NCBI RefSeq assembly: GCF_028069725.1 | Contig: NZ_JANEWG010000009.1 | Location: 54,313 to 118,312, forward strand | DNA length: 64,000 nucleotides | Origin: Citrobacter sp. Awk 4 | Lineage (GTDB): Bacteria; Pseudomonadota; Gammaproteobacteria; Enterobacterales; Enterobacteriaceae | Direction: 5' to 3' | Part shown: positions 42,063 through 52,212 of the stretch, piece by piece | Position numbering within the stretch: the first letter of the stretch is position 1 | How the letters are laid out: every line of letters starts with the position of its first letter | The notes under the pieces: generated by a model | Database searches by the model: none | Seen by the model: only the letters and a program-made list of their open reading frames with translations | Told to the model about the DNA's origin: nothing | Position numbers and translations under genes: made by a program

Positions 42063-43535
42063 ATGTCATCGTTGCATATTTCGCAAGGCACGTTTCGTCT
42101 GAGCGATACCAAAACGCTTCAACTGAACACGTTTACGTTGAATGCGGGTGATAGTTGGGCGTTTGTGGGCTCTAACGGCAGTGGAAAATCCGCGCTGGCG
42201 CGAGCACTGGCGGGTGAACTCCCTTTATTAAAAGGTGAACGCCAGTGCGGGTTTACGCGCAGAACTCGCCTCTCATTTGAACAGTTGCAACAACTGGTCA
42301 GCGATGAATGGCAGCGGAATAACACCGATCTGCTCAGCCCTGGCGAAGAGGATACCGGGCGCACGACGGCGGAAATTATCCAGGCTGAGGTCAAAAACCC
42401 TACCCGGTGCGCGGAGCTCGCAGCGCAGTTTGGCATCACCGGGTTACTCACCCGGCGTTTTAAATATCTTTCCACCGGCGAAACACGCAAAACTCTGCTC
42501 TGCCAGGCGCTGATGTCTGAGCCAGATCTGCTGATCCTCGACGAGCCGTTTGACGGGCTTGACGTGGCTTCCCGCCGCCAGTTAGCCGAGCTTCTCGCCA
42601 CCCTGCACCAATCGGGTTATACGCTCGTGCTGGTCTTAAACCGTTTCGATGAGATCCCTGACTTTGTACAATTTGCTGGCGTCCTCGCTGACTGCACGCT
42701 AACGGAAACTGGCGAAAAATCCGCTCTGTTACAACAGGCGCTGATTGCCCAGCTCGCCCACAGCGAGCAACTGGCCGGCATGCAATTACCAGAACCCGAT
42801 GTCCCCTCTGCACGCCACAGCCTGCCGGAGACAGAGGCGCGCATTGTGCTTAAAGACGCGGTCGTTTCTTACAACGATCGCCCGATCCTCAACCACCTGA
42901 GCTGGCAGGTCAATCCGGGCGAGCACTGGCAGATTGTCGGTCCTAACGGCGCAGGGAAATCGACGCTGCTCAGCCTGGTTACCGGCGATCACCCTCAGGG
43001 CTACAGCAACGACCTGACGCTGTTTGGGCGTCGTCGCGGCAGCGGTGAAACCCTGTGGGATATCAAAAAACACATTGGCTATGTCAGCAGCAGCCTGCAC
43101 CTTGACTACCGTGTCAGTACCACGGTACGTAATGTGATCCTGTCGGGATTTTTTGACTCGATCGGCATCTATCAGGCCGTCTCGGACAGGCAGCGCAAGC
43201 TGGTGCAGCAATGGCTGGATATTCTTGGCATGGACAAACGCACCGCCGACGCGCCATTCCACAGCCTCTCCTGGGGACAACAGCGACTGGCGTTGATTGT
43301 ACGTGCGCTGGTGAAACACCCCACTCTGTTGATCCTTGATGAGCCGCTCCAGGGGCTGGACCCGCTGAATCGTCAACTTGTCCGCCGCTTTGTCGATGTG
43401 CTAATCAGTGAAGGGGAAACTCAGTTGCTGTTTGTCTCGCACCATGCCGAAGACGCGCCAGACTGCATCACCCATCGCCTGGAGTTTGTACCGGAAGGCG
43501 ACGGATATCTCTACCGGCAGACAGCGCGGCATTGA
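42063..43535 (+). CDS. modF: ModF, double ABC ATPase linked to molybdate genes
   Basis: Encodes 490 aa with two ABC domains. First: GSNGSGKS (about 37-44), degenerate signature LSTGETRK, LLILDEPFDGLD. Second: GPNGAGKS (about 299), LSWGQQR, LLILDEPLQGLD, FVSHHAED. Resembles PhrA-type ATPases; its role in molybdate handling is not settled. The ATG at 42063 gives the E. coli start MSSLHISQGT. Probably co-transcribed with modE. Confidence 0.94.
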   Translation: MSSLHISQGTFRLSDTKTLQLNTFTLNAGDSWAFVGSNGSGKSALARALAGELPLLKGERQCGFTRRTRLSFEQLQQLVSDEWQRNNTDLLSPGEEDTGRTTAEIIQAEVKNPTRCAELAAQFGITGLLTRRFKYLSTGETRKTLLCQALMSEPDLLILDEPFDGLDVASRRQLAELLATLHQSGYTLVLVLNRFDEIPDFVQFAGVLADCTLTETGEKSALLQQALIAQLAHSEQLAGMQLPEPDVPSARHSLPETEARIVLKDAVVSYNDRPILNHLSWQVNPGEHWQIVGPNGAGKSTLLSLVTGDHPQGYSNDLTLFGRRRGSGETLWDIKKHIGYVSSSLHLDYRVSTTVRNVILSGFFDSIGIYQAVSDRQRKLVQQWLDILGMDKRTADAPFHSLSWGQQRLALIVRALVKHPTLLILDEPLQGLDPLNRQLVRRFVDVLISEGETQLLFVSHHAEDAPDCITHRLEFVPEGDGYLYRQTARH

Positions 43536-43546
43536 TTTTCATCCGT

Positions 43547-43570
43547 GGGCGCGTCAATGCGCCCTTTTTT
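43547..43570 (+). terminator. Rho-independent terminator of modEF
   Basis: Stem GGGCGC/GCGCCC with a six-base loop followed by six T, starting 11 bp after the modF stop. Confidence 0.9.
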
Positions 43571-43647
43571 CGGACAAACACCGCAGCCGTTCCTTAATCC
43601 TATGATTTACAATGATGTAATTGCTCGCAGAACGTGAAGCCATCAAA

Positions 43648-43715
43648 ATGTAAACGATTCCACTAATTTATTCCATGTCACACTTTTCGCAACTTTGTTA
43701 TGCTATGTTTATTTC
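43648..43715 (+). promoter_or_regulatory. gal promoter region with external GalR operator and CRP site
   Basis: The external operator ATGTAAACGATTCCAC (43648-43663) differs from E. coli at the first base only. The CRP site ATTCCATGTCACAC follows (about 43670-43685). The -10 elements of P2 (TATGCT, 43699-43704) and P1 (TATGTT, 43704-43709) overlap by one base as in E. coli. Confidence 0.9.
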
Positions 43716-43741
43716 ATACCATAGGCTTAACGGAGCGAATT

Positions 43742-44758
43742 ATGAGAGTGTTGGTTACAGGTGGTAGCGGTTACATAGGAAGTCATACTTGTGTACAGTT
43801 GCTGAAAAACGGTCACGATGTCATCATCCTTGACAACCTCTGCAACAGTAAGCGCAGTGTATTGCCCGTTATTGAACGTTTAGGCGAAAAGCATCCAACT
43901 TTCGTTGAAGGCGATATCCGCAACGAAGCGCTGATGACCGAAATTCTGCACGATCACGCGATTGATACCGTGATTCACTTTGCCGGCCTGAAAGCCGTTG
44001 GCGAATCCGTCGCTAAACCGCTGGAATATTATGACAACAACGTTAACGGCACCCTGCGCCTGATCGGTGCCATGCGCGCTGCCGGTGTCAAAAACTTCAT
44101 CTTCAGCTCCTCCGCCACCGTTTACGGCGACCAGCCAAAAATTCCGTATGTCGAAAGCTTCCCGACTGGTACGCCGCAAAGCCCGTACGGCAAAAGCAAA
44201 CTGATGGTTGAACAGATCCTCACCGATCTGCAAAAAGCGCAACCGGACTGGAGCATCGCGCTGTTGCGTTACTTCAACCCGGTCGGCGCGCATCCGTCGG
44301 GCGATATGGGCGAAGATCCGCAGGGCATTCCGAATAACCTGATGCCCTACATCGCCCAGGTGGCGGTGGGTCGTCGCGACTCTCTCGCCATTTTTGGCAA
44401 CGACTACCCGACCGAAGACGGCACCGGCGTGCGCGACTACATCCACGTGATGGATCTCGCTGACGGGCATGTCGCCGCAATGGAAAAACTGGCGGGCAAG
44501 CAAGGCGTACACATTTATAACCTTGGCGCAGGTGTCGGCAGCAGTGTGCTGGACGTCGTCAACGCCTTCAGCAAAGCCTGCGGTAAACCGGTGAACTACC
44601 ATTTTGCCCCGCGTCGCGAAGGCGACCTTCCCGCCTACTGGGCGGATGCCAGCAAAGCAGACCGCGAATTGAACTGGCGCGTCACCCGTACGCTTGACGA
44701 AATGGCGCAAGATACCTGGCACTGGCAGTCACGCCATCCACAGGGATATCCAGATTAA
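43742..44758 (+). CDS. galE: UDP-glucose 4-epimerase GalE
   Basis: Encodes 338 aa of the extended short-chain dehydrogenase family. NAD-binding GGSGYIGS (7-14), catalytic Ser in FSSSATVYG and the YGKSK pair (Tyr149/Lys153). The ATG at 43742 follows GGAGCGAATT. The first codons contain the internal GalR operator. galT follows after 9 bp. Confidence 0.98.
   Translation: MRVLVTGGSGYIGSHTCVQLLKNGHDVIILDNLCNSKRSVLPVIERLGEKHPTFVEGDIRNEALMTEILHDHAIDTVIHFAGLKAVGESVAKPLEYYDNNVNGTLRLIGAMRAAGVKNFIFSSSATVYGDQPKIPYVESFPTGTPQSPYGKSKLMVEQILTDLQKAQPDWSIALLRYFNPVGAHPSGDMGEDPQGIPNNLMPYIAQVAVGRRDSLAIFGNDYPTEDGTGVRDYIHVMDLADGHVAAMEKLAGKQGVHIYNLGAGVGSSVLDVVNAFSKACGKPVNYHFAPRREGDLPAYWADASKADRELNWRVTRTLDEMAQDTWHWQSRHPQGYPD
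43761..43776. promoter_or_regulatory. Internal GalR operator within galE
   Basis: GTGGTAGCGGTTACAT, identical to the E. coli internal operator. Its centre is 113 bp from that of the external operator, the spacing needed for the GalR-HU DNA loop. Confidence 0.9.
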
Positions 44759-44767
44759 GGAACAATC

Positions 44768-45814
44768 ATGACGCAATTTAACCCTGTCGATCATCCACAT
44801 CGCCGCTTTAACCCGCTCACCGGGCAATGGATTCTGGTTTCGCCGCACCGTGCGAAACGCCCCTGGCAAGGGGCGCAGGAAACACCGTCTAACGAACGCC
44901 TGCCTGCACACGATCCGGATTGTTTCCTGTGCGCGGGCAACACCCGTGTGACCGGTGATAAAAACCCCGATTACAGCGGCACCTACGTTTTTACGAACGA
45001 CTTTGCCGCCTTAATGTCCGACACACCGGACGCGCCGGACAGCCACGATCCGCTGATGCGTTGCCAGAGCGCACGCGGCACCAGCAGGGTTATCTGTTTT
45101 TCGCCGGATCACAGCAAAACCCTCCCCGAATTGAGCGTTCCTGCGCTAGCGGAAATCGTGAAAACCTGGCAGGAACAAACGGCAGAACTGGGAAAAATGT
45201 ATCCGTGGGTACAAGTTTTCGAGAACAAAGGCGCGGCAATGGGGTGTTCCAACCCGCACCCGCATGGCCAGGTTTGGGCTAACAGTTTCCTGCCCAACGA
45301 AGCCGAACGTGAAGATCGTTTGCAGAAAGCCTACTTCGCTGAGCAGGGTTCCCCGATGCTGGTGGATTATGTCCAGCGTGAACTGGCCGATGGCAGCCGC
45401 ACTGTGGTGGAAACCGAGCACTGGTTGGCGGTCGTCCCCTACTGGGCAGCCTGGCCATTTGAAACATTGCTGCTGCCAAAAGCGCATGTACTGCGCATGA
45501 CCGATCTGACCAATGACCAGCGCGACTCTCTGGCGCTGGCGTTGAAAAAACTGACCAGTCGTTATGACAACCTGTTCCAGTGCTCATTCCCCTACTCAAT
45601 GGGTTGGCACGGCGCGCCATTTAACGGCGAAGAGAACGAACACTGGCAACTGCACGCACACTTTTATCCGCCGCTGCTGCGCTCTGCGACCGTCCGTAAA
45701 TTTATGGTCGGTTACGAAATGCTGGCAGAGACCCAGCGTGATCTGACGGCAGAACAAGCAGCAGAGCGCCTGCGTGCGGTCAGCGACATCCATTTTCGCG
45801 AATCCGGAGTTTAA
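44768..45814 (+). CDS. galT: Galactose-1-phosphate uridylyltransferase GalT
   Basis: Encodes 348 aa of the HIT superfamily. Active-site NPHPHGQVW with the uridylylated histidine; zinc-binding CFLCAGN near residue 52 and [14 protein letters not shown] near the C-terminus. Second step of the Leloir pathway. It is 3 bp before galK. Confidence 0.98.
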   Translation: MTQFNPVDHPHRRFNPLTGQWILVSPHRAKRPWQGAQETPSNERLPAHDPDCFLCAGNTRVTGDKNPDYSGTYVFTNDFAALMSDTPDAPDSHDPLMRCQSARGTSRVICFSPDHSKTLPELSVPALAEIVKTWQEQTAELGKMYPWVQVFENKGAAMGCSNPHPHGQVWANSFLPNEAEREDRLQKAYFAEQGSPMLVDYVQRELADGSRTVVETEHWLAVVPYWAAWPFETLLLPKAHVLRMTDLTNDQRDSLALALKKLTSRYDNLFQCSFPYSMGWHGAPFNGEENEHWQLHAHFYPPLLRSATVRKFMVGYEMLAETQRDLTAEQAAERLRAVSDIHFRESGV

Positions 45815-45817
45815 AAA

Positions 45818-46966
45818 ATGAGTCTGAAAGAGAATACACAATCTCTGTTTGCAGAAATTTTTGGCTACCCTGCCACCCACACCATTCAGGCGCCTGGCCG
45901 CGTTAATCTGATCGGCGAACATACCGATTACAACGACGGTTTCGTGCTGCCCTGCGCTATCGACTATCAGACAGTAATTAGCTGCGCAACGCGCGACGAT
46001 CGTAAAGTTCGTGTCATTGCTGTCGATTATGACAATCAGATTGACGAATTCTCCCTTGACGCCCCCATCGTCACCCACGACAGCCAGCAATGGTCAAACT
46101 ACGTACGCGGTGTGGTAAAACACCTGCAAAAACGTCACGCGGGTTTTGGCGGCGCTGATTTGGTCATTAGCGGCAACGTGCCGCAAGGCGCGGGTTTAAG
46201 CTCTTCCGCCGCGCTGGAAGTGGCGGTCGGTACCGTGTTCCAGCAGCTTTATCATCTGCCGCTGGATGGCGCGCAAATCGCGCTCAACGGCCAGGAAGCA
46301 GAAAATCAGTTTGTTGGCTGTAACTGCGGTATTATGGATCAGTTGATCTCCGCGCTGGGCAAGAAAGACCATGCGTTGCTTATCGACTGCCGTTCACTGG
46401 CCACTAAAGCTGTATCGATGCCAAAAGGCGTGGCGATCGTTATCATCAACAGCAACTTTAAACGTACGCTGGTGGGTAGTGAATACAACACTCGCCGCGA
46501 ACAGTGCGAAACAGGCGCACGCTTCTTCCAACAACCCGCTCTTCGCGATGTCAGCCTTGATGCCTTCAACGCGGTGGCCAGCAAGCTGGACCCGGTGGTG
46601 GCAAAACGCGTTCGTCACGTCCTGACTGAAAACGCGCGTACCGTTGAAGCGGCAAATGCGCTGGAGAACGGCGACCTGAAACGTATGGGTGAGTTGATGG
46701 CCGAATCTCACGCCTCTATGCGTGATGATTTTGAAATCACCGTACCGCAGATCGATACGCTGGTTGAGATCGTCAAAGCGACCATTGGCGAAAACGGCGG
46801 CGTGCGCATGACCGGCGGCGGCTTCGGCGGCTGCATCGTCGCGCTGATCCCAGAAGCGATGGTACCTGCCGTACAACACGCCGTGGCTGAGCAGTACGAA
46901 GCAAAAACCGGCATCAAAGAAACCTTCTACGTCTGCAAACCTTCACAAGGAGCCGGACAGTGCTAA
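45818..46966 (+). CDS. galK: Galactokinase GalK
   Basis: Encodes 382 aa of the GHMP kinase family. Sugar-binding [17 protein letters not shown] near residue 25, ATP loop [13 protein letters not shown], and the [13 protein letters not shown] motif near the C-terminus. galM overlaps its end by 7 bp. Confidence 0.98.
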   Translation: MSLKENTQSLFAEIFGYPATHTIQAPGRVNLIGEHTDYNDGFVLPCAIDYQTVISCATRDDRKVRVIAVDYDNQIDEFSLDAPIVTHDSQQWSNYVRGVVKHLQKRHAGFGGADLVISGNVPQGAGLSSSAALEVAVGTVFQQLYHLPLDGAQIALNGQEAENQFVGCNCGIMDQLISALGKKDHALLIDCRSLATKAVSMPKGVAIVIINSNFKRTLVGSEYNTRREQCETGARFFQQPALRDVSLDAFNAVASKLDPVVAKRVRHVLTENARTVEAANALENGDLKRMGELMAESHASMRDDFEITVPQIDTLVEIVKATIGENGGVRMTGGGFGGCIVALIPEAMVPAVQHAVAEQYEAKTGIKETFYVCKPSQGAGQC

Positions 46967-48000
46967 ATGAAACTCCCGCACTGGCCCCCGATGGTCAGCC
47001 ATACCGCCTGTTAACCCTGCGCAACAGCGCAGGGATGGTGGTTACGCTGATGGACTGGGGAGCCACGCTTCTTTCCGCCCGGATCCCCCTGAGCGACGGC
47101 AGTGTTCGCGAAGCCTTGCTGGGCTGTTCCAGCCCGGAACAGTATCCCGAACAGTCAGCGTTTCTCGGCGCATCTATAGGTCGTTATGCTAACCGCATCG
47201 CCGATAGCCGCTACAGTTATGCGGGTGAAACGGTCAGCCTGCTGCCAAGTCAGGGTGAAAACCAACTGCATGGCGGCCCCGACGGTTTTGATAAACGTCG
47301 CTGGCAGGTCGTCAACCAAAATGATTGCCAGGTATTGTTCGCGTTGACGTCCGAAGATGGCGACCAGGGCTTCCCAGGGCGTCTGTGCGCCACCGCGCAA
47401 TATCGACTGACCGAGGACAATCGCATTTCGGTAACCTATCGCGCGGCGGTGGATAAACCTTGCCCGGTCAATCTGACCAACCACGTTTATTTCAACCTGG
47501 ATGGCGATGTGACCGATGTCCGCAATCATAAGCTGCAAATTCTGGCAGATAATTATCTGCCGGTTGATGAAGCGGGTATCCCGCGCGAAGGGCTGAAATC
47601 CGTTGTCGGCACTTCATTTGATTTCCGCCATGCGAAAACGATCGCCAGCGCGTTTCTTGCTGATGACGATCAACGCAAAGTGAAGGGATATGACCACGCA
47701 TTTTTGTTGCAGGCCAGGGGCGATGCCCGTACTCCTTGCGCACATCTGTGGTCACAGGATGAAAAGTTGCAGATGAAGGTGTACACCTCGGCACCGGCAC
47801 TGCAATTTTATTCCGGTAACTATCTGGGCGGGACACCTTCCCGTGGCCCGGACGCCTATGCCGACTGGCAAGGTCTGGCGCTGGAAAGTGAATTCCTGCC
47901 GGACAGCCCAAACCATCCCCAATGGCCGCAGCCAGACTGTATTCTTCGCCCGGGCGAAGAATATGTGAGCCTGACCGAATATCAGTTTATTCCTGCCTGA
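46960..48000 (+). CDS. galM: Aldose 1-epimerase GalM
   Basis: Encodes 346 aa. Interconverts alpha and beta galactose. Starts with GTG inside the end of galK after AAGGAGCC. Catalytic histidine in [10 protein letters not shown] and glutamate in [21 protein letters not shown] near residue 90. Last gene of galETKM; a hairpin terminator follows directly. Confidence 0.97.
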   Translation: MLNETPALAPDGQPYRLLTLRNSAGMVVTLMDWGATLLSARIPLSDGSVREALLGCSSPEQYPEQSAFLGASIGRYANRIADSRYSYAGETVSLLPSQGENQLHGGPDGFDKRRWQVVNQNDCQVLFALTSEDGDQGFPGRLCATAQYRLTEDNRISVTYRAAVDKPCPVNLTNHVYFNLDGDVTDVRNHKLQILADNYLPVDEAGIPREGLKSVVGTSFDFRHAKTIASAFLADDDQRKVKGYDHAFLLQARGDARTPCAHLWSQDEKLQMKVYTSAPALQFYSGNYLGGTPSRGPDAYADWQGLALESEFLPDSPNHPQWPQPDCILRPGEEYVSLTEYQFIPA

Positions 48001-48004
48001 TTAA

Positions 48005-48030
48005 GCGCCCTCCGAACGGAGGGCGGTTTT
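48005..48030 (+). terminator. Rho-independent terminator of the gal operon
   Basis: Stem GCCCTCCG/CGGAGGGC with a two-base loop followed by GGTTTT, starting 6 bp after the galM stop. Confidence 0.85.
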
Positions 48031-48162
48031 ATCTCCATCCTGCTCAATTCCCCATCATTCGAAGACAAAATCGCAACCATGAGTTCACAAGAACCTTACA
48101 CTGCGTCACTATTTTCGCTATGGTTATGCGTAAGGATTGCCGCAGATTCGTCACGGCAATAT

Positions 48163-48181
48163 AATGAGAATTATTATCATT
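48163..48181. promoter_or_regulatory. Fur box of gpmA
   Basis: AATGAGAATTATTATCATT, a 19-bp near-palindrome matching the Fur consensus (GATAATGATAATCATTATC) in most positions, 25 bp before the gpmA start. Iron control of gpmA is known in E. coli. Confidence 0.8.
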
Positions 48182-48205
48182 AGATGAAGATTGAGGAGTA
48201 AGCAT

Positions 48206-48958
48206 ATGGCTGTAACTAAGCTGGTTCTGGTACGTCATGGTGAAAGTCAGTGGAACAACGAAAACCGCTTCACCGGCTGGTACGATGTTGATCTGTCTGA
48301 GAAAGGCGTGGGCGAAGCAAAAGCGGCAGGTAAACTGCTGAAAGAAGAAGGCTATAGCTTTGATTTTGCTTATACCTCTGTGCTGAAACGTGCCATCCAC
48401 ACCCTGTGGAACGTACTGGACGAACTGGATCAGGCCTGGCTGCCGGTAGAAAAATCCTGGAAACTGAACGAGCGTCACTACGGCGCGCTGCAGGGTCTGA
48501 ACAAAGCCGAAACCGCAGAGAAATACGGTGATGAGCAGGTGAAACAGTGGCGTCGTGGCTTTGCGGTTACACCGCCAGAGCTGACCAAAGACGATGAGCG
48601 CTTCCCGGGCCACGATCCGCGTTATGCCAAACTGACTGACAAAGAGCTGCCGGTGACAGAAAGCCTGGCGCTGACCATTGATCGTGTCATCCCTTACTGG
48701 AATGAATCCATTCTGCCGCGCATGAAAAGCGGTGAGCGCGTCATTATCGCCGCTCACGGTAACTCCCTGCGCGCGCTGGTGAAATACCTGGATAATATGG
48801 GTGAAGATGAAATTCTTGAACTGAATATCCCAACCGGCGTACCGCTGGTGTATGAGTTCGATGAAAACTTCAAGCCAATCAAACATTACTATCTGGGTAA
48901 TGCTGACGAAATCGCTGCAAAAGCGGCTGCCGTAGCGAACCAGGGCAAAGCGAAGTAA
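48206..48958 (+). CDS. gpmA: 2,3-bisphosphoglycerate-dependent phosphoglycerate mutase GpmA
   Basis: Encodes 250 aa, same length as E. coli. Catalytic [10 protein letters not shown] with His11, [11 protein letters not shown], and the second histidine in [11 protein letters not shown]. Interconverts 3- and 2-phosphoglycerate in glycolysis. Starts at ATG 48206 after TGAGGAGTAAGCAT. Monocistronic. Confidence 0.98.
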   Translation: MAVTKLVLVRHGESQWNNENRFTGWYDVDLSEKGVGEAKAAGKLLKEEGYSFDFAYTSVLKRAIHTLWNVLDELDQAWLPVEKSWKLNERHYGALQGLNKAETAEKYGDEQVKQWRRGFAVTPPELTKDDERFPGHDPRYAKLTDKELPVTESLALTIDRVIPYWNESILPRMKSGERVIIAAHGNSLRALVKYLDNMGEDEILELNIPTGVPLVYEFDENFKPIKHYYLGNADEIAAKAAAVANQGKAK

Positions 48959-48969
48959 TCCATCTCATC

Positions 48970-49017
48970 AGCCGGGTAGCCATTCGTCATCAATCGGCTA
49001 CCCGGTGCTATATTTTT
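48970..49017 (+). terminator. Terminator of gpmA
   Basis: Ten-base stem CCGGGTAGCC/GGCTACCCGG followed by TGCTATATTTTT, 14 bp after the gpmA stop. Confidence 0.75.
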
Positions 49018-49039
49018 ATATATCCCGAAAAGATGGCAC

Positions 49040-49067
49040 AAAAAAAGCCAACTGCAAGAGTCGGCTC
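49040..49067 (-). terminator. Rho-independent terminator of aroG
   Basis: On the minus strand AGCCGACTCTTGCAGTTGGCT followed by T7; the stem includes a G-T pair. It faces the gpmA terminator, separating convergent genes. Confidence 0.82.
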
Positions 49068-49091
49068 TGGAACTGGAGCAGGTAAGGTGAT

Positions 49092-50144
49092 TTATCCGCG
49101 GCGCGCTTTAACCGCGTTTGACAACTTACGCAGCAGCGAGTCGGTGTCTTCCCAACCAATACAGGCATCGGTAATGCTTTTACCGTAGGTCAGCGGTTCA
49201 CCGCCTTCCAGGTTTTGATTACCTTCGACCAGATGGCTCTCCACCATCACGCCAATAATCGCCTTTTCTCCACCGGCAATTTGCTGGCAGACATCCGCGC
49301 AGACATCCATCTGCTTTTTGAACTGCTTGCTGGAATTGGCGTGGCTAAAATCGATCATCACCTGTGAAGGCAGCCCTGCTTTCCCAAGCCCCTCTTTCAC
49401 GGCAGCGACGTGCTGCGCGCTGTAGTTCGGTTCTTTCCCGCCACGCAAAATGATATGGCAGTCGCCATTTCCGCTGGTATTCACAATCGCGGAGTGACCC
49501 CATTTAGTGACGGAAAGGAAACAGTGCGGTGCCCCTGCGGCGTTGATAGCGTCAATGGCGACCTTGATCGTGCCATCGGTGCCATTTTTGAATCCTACCG
49601 GGCAGGAAAGCCCTGAAGCCAGTTCACGGTGAACCTGAGATTCGGTGGTACGCGCCCCAATGGCGCCCCAGCTCATCAGGTCGGCAAGGTATTGTGGGGT
49701 GATCATGTCAAGGAACTCACCGGCAGCCGGTAAACCGCTATCATTGATATCCAGCAATAACTTACGCGCGATACGCAGACCATCGTTGATCTGGAAGCTG
49801 TTATCCATGTGCGGATCGTTGATCAACCCCTTCCAGCCCACGGTGGTGCGTGGTTTTTCAAAATAAACGCGCATGACGATCTCAAGATCGTCTTTTAATT
49901 CTTCACGCAGCGTCAGCAGGCGAGCCGCATACTCTTTGGCCGCCGCCGGATCATGAATTGAACACGGTCCAATCACGACCAGCAGGCGATCGTCATTGCC
50001 TTTCAGAATTTTATGAATCGCTTTACGGGCATGCGCTACCGTGTTGGCAGCGTTTTCAGTAGCGGGGAATTTTTCCAGGAGTGCGACCGGCGGTAATAAC
50101 TCGTTGATCTCTTTAATGCGTAAATCGTCGTTCTGATAATTCAT
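49092..50144 (-). CDS. aroG: Phe-sensitive DAHP synthase AroG
   Basis: Encodes 350 aa. First step of aromatic amino-acid synthesis (phosphoenolpyruvate plus erythrose 4-phosphate). VVIGPCSIHDP with the metal cysteine, EKPRTTVGWKGLINDP, GARTTESQVHRE, DFSHANSSK. Of the three DAHP synthases the sequence follows the AroG form. Start MNYQNDDLRIKEI at 50144; a longer opening runs into the promoter. A TyrR box lies upstream. Confidence 0.97.
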   Translation of the reverse strand: MNYQNDDLRIKEINELLPPVALLEKFPATENAANTVAHARKAIHKILKGNDDRLLVVIGPCSIHDPAAAKEYAARLLTLREELKDDLEIVMRVYFEKPRTTVGWKGLINDPHMDNSFQINDGLRIARKLLLDINDSGLPAAGEFLDMITPQYLADLMSWGAIGARTTESQVHRELASGLSCPVGFKNGTDGTIKVAIDAINAAGAPHCFLSVTKWGHSAIVNTSGNGDCHIILRGGKEPNYSAQHVAAVKEGLGKAGLPSQVMIDFSHANSSKQFKKQMDVCADVCQQIAGGEKAIIGVMVESHLVEGNQNLEGGEPLTYGKSITDACIGWEDTDSLLRKLSNAVKARRG

Positions 50145-50214
50145 GATTATTCCAGCGTTGCCATACTTATATAAATGAATGCAATCCCTCCAATCTATAT
50201 CTTCATCCCGAAAG

Positions 50215-50232
50215 TGTAAACTGGGTTTTACA
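50215..50232. promoter_or_regulatory. TyrR box of aroG
   Basis: TGTAAA-CTGGGT-TTTACA, a perfect TGTAAA-N6-TTTACA palindrome about 70 bp before the aroG start. TyrR with phenylalanine or tryptophan represses aroG in E. coli. Confidence 0.88.
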
Positions 50233-50438
50233 GTTTGCATGGATTAATCCTGAAATCAGTTGAAAAACGCCATAAAGTAGCGATAAACGAGATCCAGGCT
50301 ACAATTTTCAACTTCAATTGCTCTTATTAAAATTATTTCCCAGATTCTATGCTGTGCTAAATCGCCTTACCGCAGTCGTTAACGCCCACTTCTCAACGCC
50401 TGCAGATTCCCGCAAAACCTGAAATTTAGCTGATATCG

Positions 50439-50464
50439 GGAGAGTACAAGCTCTCCTTTTTATT
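50439..50464 (+). terminator. Terminator with no gene in front of it
   Basis: GGAGAG-TACAAG-CTCTCC followed by TTTTTATTTTA on the + strand. No open reading frame precedes it between the aroG promoter and zitB. E. coli ybgS would occupy this place, so it may be a leftover ybgS terminator or end a short RNA. The remaining 50145-50527 stretch holds only the aroG and zitB control sequences. Confidence 0.65.
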
Positions 50465-50481
50465 TTATCAGTCAAAAATCC

Positions 50482-50495
50482 GTATGATGTCATAC
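50482..50495. promoter_or_regulatory. Dyad in the zitB promoter region
   Basis: GTATGA-TG-TCATAC, perfect six-base arms, 32 bp before the zitB ATG, containing a possible -10 (TATGAT). It could be an operator; no known consensus is matched with confidence. Confidence 0.4.
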
Positions 50496-50527
50496 AGTAA
50501 TGATGAGAATAACAAAGGGATGACACT

Positions 50528-51469
50528 ATGGCGCACTCACATACTCATACTTCACCTCACCTGCCGGAAGATAACAATGCCCGTCGGTTGCTGTTCGCAT
50601 TTTGTGTCACCGCCGGATTTATGTTGGTTGAGGTGGTAGGCGGAATAATCTCCGGCTCGCTGGCTCTGTTGGCGGATGCAGGCCACATGCTCACCGACGC
50701 CGCCGCCCTGCTCTTTGCCCTACTGGCCGTACAGTTTTCCCGGCGACCGCCCACGATCCGCCATACCTTTGGCTGGCTAAGACTCACGACACTGGCTGCG
50801 TTTGTAAATGCCATCGCGCTGGTAGTGATCACCATTTTGATCGTCTGGGAGGCCATTGAACGTTTCTATACACCGCGACCCGTTGCAGGCGGCATGATGA
50901 TGGTTATCGCCGTCGCCGGACTGATGGCCAATGTGCTCTCATTCTGGATACTGCACCGCGGCAGTGAAGAAAAAAACCTCAACGTCAGGGCCGCAGCCTT
51001 GCATGTGATGGGGGACTTACTGGGGTCAGTCGGGGCAATCATTGCTGCGCTGATTATCATCTGGACGGGCTGGACGCCTGCCGACCCGATCCTCTCGATT
51101 CTGGTTTCCCTGCTGGTGCTAAGAAGCGCATGGCGTTTGTTAAAAGATAGCGTCAATGAACTCTTGGAAGGTGCGCCGGTTTCACTGGATATTGCCGCAT
51201 TACAGCGTCATCTCAGCAGGGATATCCCGGAAGTACGTAATGTGCATCATGTGCATGTCTGGATGGTCGGTGAAAAACCGGTGATGACGATGCATGTGCA
51301 GGTGATCCCACCGCACGATCATGATGCCTTGCTGGCGCGCATCCAGCATTTTCTGATCCATCATTACCAGATTGAACACGCCACCATACAGTTAGAGTAT
51401 CAACCCTGTAACGGTCCGGATTGCCATCTGAACCAGAGGCAATCCGGGCCTATACATCACCACCATTAA
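50528..51469 (+). CDS. zitB: Zinc efflux transporter ZitB (CDF family)
   Basis: Encodes 313 aa with six membrane helices and histidine-rich ends (HSHTHTSPH and HHHH). Metal site [14 protein letters not shown] in helix II and [12 protein letters not shown] in helix V give the His/Asp pairs of cation diffusion facilitators. Exports zinc in exchange for protons. Its stop overlaps the pnuC stop on the other strand by 4 bp. Confidence 0.96.
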   Translation: MAHSHTHTSPHLPEDNNARRLLFAFCVTAGFMLVEVVGGIISGSLALLADAGHMLTDAAALLFALLAVQFSRRPPTIRHTFGWLRLTTLAAFVNAIALVVITILIVWEAIERFYTPRPVAGGMMMVIAVAGLMANVLSFWILHRGSEEKNLNVRAAALHVMGDLLGSVGAIIAALIIIWTGWTPADPILSILVSLLVLRSAWRLLKDSVNELLEGAPVSLDIAALQRHLSRDIPEVRNVHHVHVWMVGEKPVMTMHVQVIPPHDHDALLARIQHFLIHHYQIEHATIQLEYQPCNGPDCHLNQRQSGPIHHHH

Positions 51470-52185
51470 TGGGAAAGCGCGCGTGAGCCGCGTTTGCGCG
51501 CGCTGTTGATCCACATCCGACTGCCATTCAGGGCAATGAACGTCAGGATCAGGTATTCCAGCGACATCGCGTAAACGCCTTGTAGCGCGAAGATCACCAC
51601 GCTGATGACGTTGATGACCACCCACAGTAGCCAGTTTTCAACGTATTTGCGCGTCATCAGGATCATCGCCACAATCGACAGTACCATCATGCAGGAATCC
51701 CAGAAGGGGAAGGCGTCAGGCTGAAGCTCAGGCGCGGTGACCTGCAACCCCAGCGCCTGCATAATATTCACAGCAATTTTTGTCAGGAAGGCAAATACCG
51801 GGTCGATGAATGCCGTCATGAAACCAATGGCTACCACGCAGACAGCCAGCCAACTCAGCGCTTTTGGCAACGGCAGCCAGCGAATTTTCAGTTCCGTTTC
51901 ATGTTGGCTGGTTTGCCGGGACCAGGCATACCAGCCGTAGATATTGGCGGCAAAGAAAAAGACCTGTAACAGCAGGCTGGCATAGAGTTGGATCTGAAAG
52001 AAAATAATGGCGAATAACGTAACGTTAATCAGACCAAAGAAGTAATTGCTGATCTTCTCCAGACTCGCCAGTCCGATACACAATAAACCGGCGACAGTCC
52101 CCACAGCCTCAATCCACGACAGAGCGTACCCTCCCGCGCCGATTGGGATATGAACCAGAATGTTCTGCGTGCTAAAAAAATCCAT
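51466..52185 (-). CDS. pnuC: Nicotinamide riboside transporter PnuC
   Basis: Encodes 239 aa with about seven membrane helices. Typical WAFxxW/NIYGWYAW and [17 protein letters not shown] motifs in the core. Imports nicotinamide riboside for NAD synthesis. It lies 27 bp after nadA and belongs to the same NadR-controlled operon. Confidence 0.96.
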   Translation of the reverse strand: MDFFSTQNILVHIPIGAGGYALSWIEAVGTVAGLLCIGLASLEKISNYFFGLINVTLFAIIFFQIQLYASLLLQVFFFAANIYGWYAWSRQTSQHETELKIRWLPLPKALSWLAVCVVAIGFMTAFIDPVFAFLTKIAVNIMQALGLQVTAPELQPDAFPFWDSCMMVLSIVAMILMTRKYVENWLLWVVINVISVVIFALQGVYAMSLEYLILTFIALNGSRMWINSARKRGSRALSH

Positions 52186-52212
52186 CTTTTCCCCCAGAGC
52201 AAAACGCCATGA

